Assembly: GCA_937943665.1 (NCBI GenBank) | Contig: CALEAR010000044.1 | Location: forward strand, 1 to 7,891 | Direction: 5' to 3' | Origin: an uncultured Alcanivoracaceae bacterium | Lineage (GTDB): Bacteria > Pseudomonadota > Gammaproteobacteria > Pseudomonadales > Alcanivoracaceae | DNA length: 7,891 nt | Shown here: positions 1 to 5,904 of the stretch, piece by piece | Layout: the number at the start of each line of letters is the position of its first letter | Position numbering within the stretch: position 1 is the first letter of the stretch | Made by a program: the position numbers and the translations under genes | The notes under the pieces: model-generated | The model's input: the letters and a program-made list of their open reading frames with translations, nothing else | Database searches by the model: none | Told to the model about the DNA's origin: nothing

Positions 1-449
1 CCAAGGGGGCCATCATAGGGTTTGATGATAGCCACACTAAAGCACACCTTTACAGAGCCATTGTGGAGGGTATTGCTTACGCCTTATTTGTGGGGGCTAA
101 TACCTTAGAACAGCGTCAAAAAAGCCCCATAAAAGAGCTACGCATCACCGGCGGTGGCTCTCAAAGCGATGCGATTATGCAAATAACCGCCGATGTGTTT
201 GGCATTCCTGCGGTGCGCATTCACACTCAGGAAGCCACAGGCCTAGGCGCAGCCATGAGCTTAGCAGTGAGCACAGGGGTTTATGCCAACCACGAAGAAG
301 CGGTACAGGCCATGTGCCACCAACAGCAGGTGTTTTATCCAGATTCACGCACACACGCACAATATCAGCACATTATTAACACCATATATGCGCCCATGTA
401 TAAACGGCTAAAACCACTGTATCAGCGAATGCAGAAAATGCAGAACTAG
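1..449 (+). CDS. FGGY-family carbohydrate kinase, C-terminal part (5' truncated by window edge)
   Basis: Reading frame 3 is open from base 3 to the TAG at 447-449, giving the last 148 residues of a protein that begins outside the window. The segment is the ATPase-like C-terminal lobe of FGGY sugar/polyol kinases (xylulokinase and glycerol kinase relatives), which phosphorylate a carbohydrate with ATP in the cytoplasm. Visible hallmarks are the helix HLYRAIVEGIAYAL, the nucleotide-binding glycine turn ITGGGSQSD followed by ADVFGIPA, and the EATGLGAA segment near the end. The closest style I recognise is the YgcE-like subgroup rather than classical GlpK or XylB, but the sugar-binding N-terminal lobe is absent, so the substrate cannot be given. 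The GTG at 63 is internal to the family domain and is not a real start. No downstream gene belongs to a recognisable sugar operon. Confidence 0.88.
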   Translation, partial: KGAIIGFDDSHTKAHLYRAIVEGIAYALFVGANTLEQRQKSPIKELRITGGGSQSDAIMQITADVFGIPAVRIHTQEATGLGAAMSLAVSTGVYANHEEAVQAMCHQQQVFYPDSRTHAQYQHIINTIYAPMYKRLKPLYQRMQKMQN

Positions 450-457
450 AAGCTGCT

Positions 458-474
458 GGGCTAAGGCTTAGCCC
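458..474 (+). other. Palindrome after the FGGY kinase gene, weak terminator candidate
   Basis: GGGCTAAG and CTTAGCCC form a perfect 8-base inverted repeat around one central G, starting 8 bases after the kinase stop codon. As RNA it would fold with about six pairs and a five-base loop. No T-run follows (the next bases are CATATACAAG), so it lacks the second half of an intrinsic terminator. It could stabilise the mRNA 3' end or be a weak terminator. Confidence 0.35.
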
Positions 475-488
475 CATATACAAGTTCG

Positions 489-504
489 CATAATATATAT
501 TATG
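489..504. repeat. 16-bp perfect AT-rich palindrome upstream of fnr
   Basis: CATAATATATATTATG reads identically on both strands. It lies in the gap between the kinase gene and fnr, about 85 bases upstream of the candidate Fnr box. It may be an operator for an unknown regulator, or low-complexity AT sequence with chance symmetry. Nothing in the sequence separates these. Confidence 0.35.
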
Positions 505-559
505 TTAAATCACATAAATGCAACGATGCTTAACCCTTAGGAAACACCCCCTTCATTTA

Positions 560-592
560 TGAGTCAGCACTACAAATACTGACTCAGATCAA
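560..592 (+). promoter_or_regulatory. Inverted repeat overlapping a candidate Fnr box upstream of fnr
   Basis: TGAGTCAG (560-567) and CTGACTCA (579-586) are perfect 8-base inverted arms separated by 11 bases. Overlapping the right arm, 579-592 reads CTGAC-TCAG-ATCAA, which matches the Fnr/Anr consensus TTGAT-N4-ATCAA at 8 of 10 defined positions with a perfect right half-site. Its centre is at 585.5, roughly 37-42 bases before the start point expected from the -10 element at 611-616. This fits either class II activation or autoregulation by the product of the next gene. The match and symmetry are seen directly; the regulatory role is inferred. Confidence 0.5.
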
Positions 593-610
593 TATTTCCC
601 ATGTTTTTTA

Positions 611-616
611 TATGAT
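611..616 (+). promoter_or_regulatory. Candidate -10 element of the fnr promoter
   Basis: TATGAT matches the sigma-70 -10 consensus at five of six positions, and transcription would start near 622-627. No good -35 hexamer is found 16-18 bases upstream. That position is occupied by the right half of the candidate Fnr box, as expected for an activator-assisted promoter. The leader would be about 90 bases. Confidence 0.4.
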
Positions 617-712
617 CTAGGACAAGTTTCCATTAAAGTTTACTTTCTGCACAAGATTCATGTGCTGCGCCCATGGCGTAGCACCGAATGCCAACAACCA
701 AAAGGTAACGCT

Positions 713-1420
713 ATGTTCAAACGTGAAGTGAGTTGCGAAAAATGCAGTCTTCGCCCTATTTGTTTGGCGTCTGCTATTAGCCCTGAGCAGTTAGACGAAA
801 TTGATCGCATCGTTCGCCGTGGACGTTCCATTAAGCGCGGGGAAACCCTTTACCATGCTTCAAGCCCATTTGAATCCGTTTACGCTGTGCGCAGTGGCGC
901 CATCAAAACCTACAGCCTCGCCCCCGATGGCGAAGAACTGGTAACAGGCTTTTATTTACCGGGCGAAATCCTTGGCTTGGAAGGCATTAGTCAGCAGGAA
1001 CACACTTCCACGGCAGTGGCTTTAGAAACTTCCACTGTGTGCGAAATCCCCTTCAAACGCTTTGGCGAGTTAGCGGTGAAAATTCCTTCGCTACAGCAGC
1101 ACTTTTTTAGCATTATGAGTGAAGAAATCTACAAAGACAGAACCCTTCATCGCTTATTGAGTAAGCGTTCTGCGGATGAAAGAGTGATCGCCTTACTGCT
1201 TTCACTCTCTGCACGTCATCGCCGCCGCGGCTTATCTGGCAATGAATTCCGCCTGCCCATGTCGCGCTATGATATCGGTAACTATTTAGGGCTAGCAGTG
1301 GAAACCGTAAGCCGAATTTTCACACGATTAAATAAGAGTGAATTACTCGAGGTAAGCGGCAGAGAAATCAAGATCCCCTGCCTTACCACCCTGAGAGAAA
1401 GCTATATGAAAGAAAGCTAA
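713..1420 (+). CDS. fnr: Fnr/Anr-type oxygen-sensing transcriptional regulator
   Basis: Cytoplasmic CRP/FNR-family regulator of 235 residues that switches genes between aerobic and anaerobic growth using an O2-labile [4Fe-4S] cluster. The N-terminal cluster motif C-x2-C-x5-C is at C8, C11 and C17, and the fourth ligand is C110 in ALETSTVCEIPF. These sit exactly 12 residues before E. coli Fnr C20, C23, C29 and C122. A cyclic-nucleotide-like beta-roll covers about 30-115, a dimer helix about 125-160, and the winged HTH about 175-225. Recognition-helix residues E197, S200 and R201 equal the ExxSR that reads TTGAT half-sites. ATG 713 is chosen because AAAGGT lies just upstream and the protein then starts close to the cluster motif; an in-frame GTG at 662 would add 17 unconserved residues. 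The gene is monocistronic, converges on yaaA, and has a candidate Fnr box in front of it. Confidence 0.95.
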   Translation: MFKREVSCEKCSLRPICLASAISPEQLDEIDRIVRRGRSIKRGETLYHASSPFESVYAVRSGAIKTYSLAPDGEELVTGFYLPGEILGLEGISQQEHTSTAVALETSTVCEIPFKRFGELAVKIPSLQQHFFSIMSEEIYKDRTLHRLLSKRSADERVIALLLSLSARHRRRGLSGNEFRLPMSRYDIGNYLGLAVETVSRIFTRLNKSELLEVSGREIKIPCLTTLRESYMKES

Positions 1421-2193
1421 ACCGCTTCGGGGCGCCTAAACAAGGGCGCCTCTTTTGTGGAAAGTTCAGGCACAAAGGCATAGCCCTGCCAATTAAATTG
1501 CGCCAAATCCTCCACTTTTTCTATGCCCTGCTGGGCCACCCACGCAGCCATGGCACCACGGGCTTTCTTCGCATGAAAACTAATGACCTTATATTGGCCG
1601 TTCTTCTCATCCTGAAAAACAGGAGTAACCACCTGTGCTTTCAACGACTTAGGATTAATCGCCTTAAAATATTCATTGGAGGCCAAATTCAGTAAGGTGT
1701 GGCTCCCCTGCTCGGCTAAATCTTGGTTGAGCAATGCTGTGATGCTATCACCCCAAAATTCATACAGGTTCTTTCCTTTTGGGTTAGCTAAGCGGGTGCC
1801 CATTTCTAATCGATACGGCAGCATAAGATCTAAAGGTCTAAGCAAACCATAAAGCCCCGAAAGGATCCGTAAGCGTTCCTGTAAACGCTCTACAGTGGCT
1901 TGCGATTGTTCATTAATGGCTAGCCCCACATAGGTATCGCCGGTGAAGGCGTAAATACAGGGCTTAGCCTCAGGCGCTTGCATGGGTAACTGCCAGCTCT
2001 GAAAGCGCCCAGCGTTTAGATCCGCCAGCTTATCACTGATCTTCATCAAAGAGCCTAATTCTGCGGGGGTATAATTCGCCAATATATCTACCAACGCTTG
2101 GCTTTGCGGCAGTTGCCGTGGCTCAGTGGCAGGATAATTCGGATACTCAGAGGTATAATCTAAGGACTTAGCGGGAGAAATTACCATTAACAT
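1417..2193 (-). CDS. yaaA: YaaA family (DUF328/UPF0246) peroxide-stress protein
   Basis: Cytoplasmic protein of 258 residues, the same length as E. coli YaaA. In E. coli, YaaA belongs to the OxyR response and limits free iron and oxidative DNA damage under peroxide; DNA binding has been reported for the family. Conserved blocks seen here are ISPAKSLD (5-12), KISDKLA (51-57), FTGDTYVGL (83-91), LSGLYGLLRPLDLMLPYRLE (111-130), NLASNEYFKA (169-178) and SFHAKKARG (205-213). The start at 2193 gives MLMVISPAK, aligning with E. coli MLILISPAK, and has AAGGAG seven bases upstream. A longer frame from 2229 would run through the predicted -10 box. Its TAG overlaps the fnr stop codon. I see no intrinsic terminator for it on the minus strand, so transcription may run antisense into fnr. 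No OxyR site was identified by eye. Confidence 0.95.
   Translation of the reverse strand: MLMVISPAKSLDYTSEYPNYPATEPRQLPQSQALVDILANYTPAELGSLMKISDKLADLNAGRFQSWQLPMQAPEAKPCIYAFTGDTYVGLAINEQSQATVERLQERLRILSGLYGLLRPLDLMLPYRLEMGTRLANPKGKNLYEFWGDSITALLNQDLAEQGSHTLLNLASNEYFKAINPKSLKAQVVTPVFQDEKNGQYKVISFHAKKARGAMAAWVAQQGIEKVEDLAQFNWQGYAFVPELSTKEAPLFRRPEAV
1429..1456 (+). terminator. Intrinsic terminator of fnr, inside the yaaA coding end
   Basis: Starting 8 bases after the fnr stop codon, the arms 1429-1436 (GGGGCGCC) and 1445-1452 (GGCGCCTC) pair over 8 positions, including one G-U, around an 8-base loop. TTTT follows immediately. The GC-rich stem and U-tract are oriented for plus-strand transcription. 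The element lies wholly within the last codons of yaaA on the other strand, where it encodes part of the C-terminal tail. No matching T-run exists on the minus-strand side, so it should act in one direction. Confidence 0.7.
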
Positions 2194-2200
2194 TGTTTCG

Positions 2201-2206
2201 CTCCTT
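2201..2206 (-). promoter_or_regulatory. Ribosome binding site that fixes the yaaA start
   Basis: On the minus strand AAGGAG lies seven bases before ATG 2193. It is the best Shine-Dalgarno match near either candidate start and supports the 258-residue form over the 270-residue form from 2229. Confidence 0.8.
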
Positions 2207-2218
2207 AACCATGGCGCT

Positions 2219-2224
2219 ATTATA
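2219..2224 (-). promoter_or_regulatory. -10 element of the yaaA promoter
   Basis: On the minus strand the hexamer is a perfect TATAAT. Initiation about seven bases on, near 2212, would leave a leader of about 19 bases that just holds the AAGGAG site. No convincing -35 hexamer is visible 16-18 bases upstream (near 2241-2248), so an activator may be needed. In E. coli yaaA is activated by OxyR; extending that to this promoter is inference. The same 77-base gap must also serve the plus-strand gene at 2271. Confidence 0.5.
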
Positions 2225-2270
2225 CGCATAAATAGAAGGCCCTGTATTCCATTAACGAGTAGGTTTTAAT

Positions 2271-2795
2271 ATGTGGCGTTTTATTCTTGTAGCTGGGCTA
2301 ACAGCTGCTGTTTTACTGGTGCTATGGAGCACATGGCGGTTAGATCGTCGACTTTTTGGTTTGGTGTGTGCGGGGCTTGTAGTGTTTGGTATTCTTTTTG
2401 GCATTGGTGCTTGGCAAGGGAGCCAGCAAGCCTTAGTTACCCTTCCCCACGAGGAACTCGCTTTTGAATTAGAAAACACCAAAGCGTTAGAAACGGGCTT
2501 GCGGGTGAACGGCACTCTTTATAATCGCAGTGAAGAGGCTGTGGCTGTGGTTACCCTGCAAGTGGAGCGCCAGCTCTGTAATGCAACACAAGGCTGCAAA
2601 TCACAGGATAGTACATCGCTAGTCATAAGACGCCACATTAACCCACAAGGTGCTGTGCCGGTGAGCGAAGTGGTAAGGTTACCCGCATTAGCGGGGAATC
2701 AGGCTGATTCTGTGCGCTATCTGGTATCCATTGTGCAGGCCCGTGGTTATAAACAGCCCTCAGGTGAATCTGGCCTGTGGCGCTTTAATGAATAA
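2271..2795 (+). CDS. Unrecognised two-helix membrane protein with extracytoplasmic beta-rich domain
   Basis: I do not recognise this 174-residue protein. Two hydrophobic helices are clear at about residues 4-20 and 28-48. The short loop between them carries R23, R26 and R27, so by the positive-inside rule it should be cytoplasmic, leaving the N-terminus and the large C-terminal domain (about 50-174) outside. That domain has alternating strand-like stretches (LRVNGTLYNRSEEAVAVVTLQVERQL, given here only in outline, about 77-102; SLVIRR 116-121; VRYLVSIVQA 148-157). It resembles the general pattern of small Ig-like/FxLYD-type beta domains. C103 and C109 could form a disulfide in the periplasm. 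The ATG at 2271 has only a weak TAGG seven bases upstream. The metallo-hydrolase gene begins 10 bases after its stop, so the two are probably co-transcribed. The fold suggestion is inference. Confidence 0.75.
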   Translation: MWRFILVAGLTAAVLLVLWSTWRLDRRLFGLVCAGLVVFGILFGIGAWQGSQQALVTLPHEELAFELENTKALETGLRVNGTLYNRSEEAVAVVTLQVERQLCNATQGCKSQDSTSLVIRRHINPQGAVPVSEVVRLPALAGNQADSVRYLVSIVQARGYKQPSGESGLWRFNE

Positions 2796-2805
2796 TGAGA
2801 GAATA

Positions 2806-3663
2806 ATGCAACTACCACTTGTGGCAGGTGAACTCACCCCCATTGCTCCTAATATTTGGCGCTTGCTCGCCCCGAATCCTGGCATGATGACAGGCCCTGG
2901 CACCAACACCTATTTGTTGGCCACAGATACGGGCTTACTGGTGCTAGACCCTGGCCCTGAGGATGCCACCCACGTGGCAGCCATTGTGCAGGCAAGCCAT
3001 ACCCTTAAACGCCCTATTACCCACATTGTTGTCACCCATACCCATAGGGATCACTCGCCTGGCAGCCAGGCCTTATTAACCCACTTTCCTCAAGCCCTGC
3101 GCTTAGGGCAGCCAGCCCCCGATGATGGCTTGCAGGATGAGCAATGGAAACCTGATGTTGTACTTGAAGATGGGAGCACCATCCCATTAATAAACAACGA
3201 AAAACTCATTACAGTAAGCACCCCTGGCCATGTGGGAAACCACTTGTGCTTTTTCCATGAAAAAGAGGGTTTGCTTTTCACTGGGGATCATTTAATTGAG
3301 GGCTCCACAGTGGTGGTGGCCCCTCCTTCAGGCTCCATGTCGGCCTATTTGACCTCTTTAAAAAAGCTACAACCCCTACACTTAAAACACATTGCCCCAG
3401 GCCACGGCAACCTGATTCCCGAGCCCCAGGCTTATATTCAACGTATCATTGAGCACCGCCTTGCCCGTGAGAAAAAAGTGTTAGCGGCGTTAAGCCCAGA
3501 GAAAGGGCAAAGCCTTACACAATTAGTAGCAATTGCCTATGCAGATACCCCACCCCTGCTTCATCCTGTGGCACAATACTCGCTGTGGGCTCATTTAATT
3601 AAATTAGAAGAAGACGGAATAGCAAAACAAGATACTCATCAGTTATGGTGGTTACAAAGCTGA
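2806..3663 (+). CDS. Metallo-beta-lactamase-fold hydrolase, LACTB2-like
   Basis: Predicted cytoplasmic di-metal hydrolase of 285 residues, similar in length and layout to the LACTB2-like branch of the MBL superfamily. The complete metal-ligand set is visible: THTHRDH gives H78, H80, D82 and H83, followed by H142 (TPGHVGNH), D161 (FTGDH) and H200 (APGHG). The N-terminal GPGTNTYLL and LLVLDPGP strands are typical. The last 60-70 residues look like the winged-helix tail of this branch. Human LACTB2 is an endoribonuclease, but related bacterial proteins are thioesterases or glyoxalase-like enzymes, so the substrate is not assigned. ATG 2806 is chosen because GAGAG precedes it by four bases. ATG 2788 would add six residues and overlap the upstream gene, and a TTG at 2731 lies inside that gene. 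No signal peptide is seen, and the gene is likely in an operon with the membrane protein upstream. Confidence 0.88.
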   Translation: MQLPLVAGELTPIAPNIWRLLAPNPGMMTGPGTNTYLLATDTGLLVLDPGPEDATHVAAIVQASHTLKRPITHIVVTHTHRDHSPGSQALLTHFPQALRLGQPAPDDGLQDEQWKPDVVLEDGSTIPLINNEKLITVSTPGHVGNHLCFFHEKEGLLFTGDHLIEGSTVVVAPPSGSMSAYLTSLKKLQPLHLKHIAPGHGNLIPEPQAYIQRIIEHRLAREKKVLAALSPEKGQSLTQLVAIAYADTPPLLHPVAQYSLWAHLIKLEEDGIAKQDTHQLWWLQS

Positions 3664-3675
3664 GACCCATGTCTT

Positions 3676-3733
3676 CCTTAGCGTACACTGGATTGGTATC
3701 AAGCATTCACCTTAGCTTATACTCACAAGCTAA
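3676..3733 (+). promoter_or_regulatory. Putative prc promoter region with direct and inverted repeats
   Basis: The 93-base gap before prc contains two copies of a 14-base sequence, CCTTAGCGTACACT (3676-3689) and CCTTAGCTTATACT (3710-3723), identical at 12 of 14 positions with starts 34 bases apart. The second copy contains TATACT (3718-3723), a plausible -10 with a poor TTGGTA 19 bases upstream. It also overlaps a perfect 7-base inverted repeat, TTAGCTT (3712-3718) and AAGCTAA (3727-3733), around 8 bases. No T-run follows, so a terminator for the upstream gene is less likely than an operator or promoter arrangement. The regulator is unknown. Confidence 0.35.
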
Positions 3734-3756
3734 CGTTGTTTAGTATGGATTTTTTT

Positions 3757-5883
3757 ATGGTGCGACATCTCTCCCCCTTTCGTTATGTGATCATCGCTGC
3801 ATTATGTGTGGGCCTTGCCATGCAAGTAACCGGTGCTTTCAGCAAAGCCCCCGACATTGATCCCATTAGCACACAGGCTGAACTTCAGCCTGAAGATATT
3901 CATAGCACCACCGCTAAAAACATTGTGAGCCGGCTAAAAAGCCACTACCGCAGCTTAGATGATGAAACCATTACCGACGCGTTTTTAGATCGTTATATTA
4001 ATGATTTAGACCCTAACAAAATCTATTTTTTAAACGACGACATTAAAAAAATGGCTCCCTATCGTGAGGTGGCCTACGAGCAACTGAAAAAAGGCAATTT
4101 AACTCCTGGTTTTGATATTTTTAACCTCTACCAAGAACGTGTGGTGGAGCGTTTAGATTACTTGCTCAAACAGCTTGAAGAGGGCTTGCCTACCCTCGAG
4201 TACAATGAAGACGAAGAAATCCTTATAGATCGTAAAGAGGCCTCTTGGGCTGACTCCCGCGAAGCGCTAGATGAGTTGTGGAACAAGCGTCTAGCTCATG
4301 CCATTATCTCCATGCGCCTCGATGGCGTAGAAGATGATGAAGTGCACAAGCGCCTCACCCGCCGTTATAAGAGCCAAAAAAAGCGCGTAAAACAAAACAG
4401 TGCAGAAGACGTGTTTCAGTTTTATGTGAATGCCCTCGGCCAGGTGTATGACCCACATACTAGCTATTTCACCCCTCGCACCTCTGAAAACTTCAACATT
4501 AATATGAGCCGCTCCCTTGAGGGCATTGGCGCTGTACTACAGGCCGATGATGAATACACCAAGGTGGTTAGCATGGTGCCTGGTGGCCCAGCTGCCAAGG
4601 GTGGCCAACTGCAAGTGGCGGACCGCATTGTGGGCGTGGGCCAAGAAGGTGAAGATATTGTAAACGTCATTGGTTGGCGCTTGGATGAAGTGGTGGATCT
4701 GATTCGTGGGCCCAAGGGCACCAAGGTGCGTTTAGAAGTAATTCCCGCCGGTAGCGTATCTGAACACAACACCCGTGAAATAGAAATCGAGCGTAATAAG
4801 GTGATGCTTGAGGAACAAGCCGCTAAAAAGCACTTTATTACAATCCCCGCCACCGATAATACCCCAGAACGCCGTATTGCTATTATTACCCTGCCCGCTT
4901 TTTACATTGATTTTGATGCCTATCACAAGGGTGATCCTAACTACACTAGCACCACCCGCGATGTGGCTAAGTTGCTCTTAGATATTGCTAACGATGAGGA
5001 AGGCATTGATGGGTTGATTATGGATTTGCGCAATAACGGGGGGGGTTCACTGCACGAAGCGAACCAGCTAGTGTCCCTCTTTATACCCAGTGCCCCCACG
5101 GTGCAAGTGCGTGATGCCCGCGGCCGTGTACGCGTGGAAAAAGGCCAAAATGTGGGCATTCGTTATGATGGTCCCATGACAGTGTTGGTGAACCGCTTCT
5201 CCGCCTCTGCCTCTGAAATTTTTGCCGGCGCCATGCAAGATTATGGCCGTGCCCTAGTACTTGGCGATGACACCTTTGGCAAAGGCACTGTGCAAGCCTT
5301 GCTGCCCTTAAACCATGGTCAACTTAAGCTCACCCAAGCAAAGTTTTATCGTGTGTCCGGCGCCAGCAACCAAAACCGCGGCATTGAGCCAGATATCAAG
5401 TTCCCCTTCCTCGTGGATAAAAAAGATATCGGAGAGAGTGCTCTGCCCAATGCCCTACCCTGGGATAATATTGAGCCCACCGATTATGAACGCATTTTCG
5501 ATTTCAGTGATTATTTGCCCGCGCTCAAGAAAGCCCATGCTAAGCGCATTGCTGATAATCCTGAATTTAACTATGTGCTTGCGCAATTAGAACTAATGCA
5601 AGAGCAACGCAACAAAACCCATGTGAGCCTCAATGAAAAGCGCCGCAAGGCAGAGTGGCAAGCCCTTAATGACAAGCGCTTAGCCATTGAAAATACAAAG
5701 CGCAAAGCCCTTGGTGAAGCCCCCTTAAAGGATATTAAAGAACTCAATAAGCAAGATGAACAGGAAGAAGTGGCCTATGACACCAGTGATAAGGATCCCA
5801 ATGAGGATGCCTATTTAGTGGAAAGCGCCATGATATTGGCGGATTTAATCCAACTATTCAGTGAAGACGAGCAGGCCAAATAA
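3757..5883 (+). CDS. prc: Periplasmic tail-specific protease Prc/Tsp (peptidase S41A)
   Basis: Periplasmic serine protease of 708 residues (E. coli Prc has 682) that degrades proteins from their C-termini. In E. coli it processes FtsI and trims envelope substrates including MepS with NlpI; partners here are not known. A signal sequence is evident: basic MVRHLSPFR, then hydrophobic YVIIAALCVGLAMQ. The order is an N-terminal helical domain (about 45-240), PDZ domain (about 253-335, starting SLEGIGAVLQ), S41 core with DLRNNGGG (423-430), and a charged C-terminal DUF3340-type domain (about 580-708). The catalytic dyad is S484 in RFSASASE and K509 in FGKGTVQ, 25 residues apart as in E. coli. The ATG at 3757 has GGA seven bases upstream. 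ATG 3745 is possible and adds four residues; TTG 3736 is less likely. The kinase gene begins 21 bases after the stop, suggesting one transcript. Confidence 0.95.
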   Translation: MVRHLSPFRYVIIAALCVGLAMQVTGAFSKAPDIDPISTQAELQPEDIHSTTAKNIVSRLKSHYRSLDDETITDAFLDRYINDLDPNKIYFLNDDIKKMAPYREVAYEQLKKGNLTPGFDIFNLYQERVVERLDYLLKQLEEGLPTLEYNEDEEILIDRKEASWADSREALDELWNKRLAHAIISMRLDGVEDDEVHKRLTRRYKSQKKRVKQNSAEDVFQFYVNALGQVYDPHTSYFTPRTSENFNINMSRSLEGIGAVLQADDEYTKVVSMVPGGPAAKGGQLQVADRIVGVGQEGEDIVNVIGWRLDEVVDLIRGPKGTKVRLEVIPAGSVSEHNTREIEIERNKVMLEEQAAKKHFITIPATDNTPERRIAIITLPAFYIDFDAYHKGDPNYTSTTRDVAKLLLDIANDEEGIDGLIMDLRNNGGGSLHEANQLVSLFIPSAPTVQVRDARGRVRVEKGQNVGIRYDGPMTVLVNRFSASASEIFAGAMQDYGRALVLGDDTFGKGTVQALLPLNHGQLKLTQAKFYRVSGASNQNRGIEPDIKFPFLVDKKDIGESALPNALPWDNIEPTDYERIFDFSDYLPALKKAHAKRIADNPEFNYVLAQLELMQEQRNKTHVSLNEKRRKAEWQALNDKRLAIENTKRKALGEAPLKDIKELNKQDEQEEVAYDTSDKDPNEDAYLVESAMILADLIQLFSEDEQAK
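5038..5045 (+). repeat. Run of eight G within prc
   Basis: Eight consecutive G bases encode most of the glycine triplet in the conserved DLRNNGGG loop of Prc. The frame is intact at eight. A loss or gain of one base would stop the protein before its catalytic serine. Homopolymers of this length are prone to slippage and to sequencing error. Confidence 0.9.
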
Positions 5884-5904
5884 AGCAATTGGGAGGCAAT
5901 ACCA

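Noticed and set aside
662..712. Longer fnr start at GTG 662
   Set aside because: Adds 17 residues without family similarity; ATG 713 has an AAAGGT site and places the cluster cysteines close to the N-terminus as expected.
2194..2229. Longer yaaA start at 2229
   Set aside because: It would run through a perfect TATAAT promoter element, and the family alignment begins at 2193, which has AAGGAG.
2731..2805. Longer start of the MBL-fold gene (TTG 2731 or ATG 2788)
   Set aside because: Both overlap the upstream gene and lack a ribosome binding site; ATG 2806 has GAGAG in front and begins at the family domain.
4464..4853. 129-residue antisense open frame within prc
   Set aside because: Lies opposite the conserved PDZ domain of Prc, shows no recognisable domain, and is the expected shadow of a strong coding frame.
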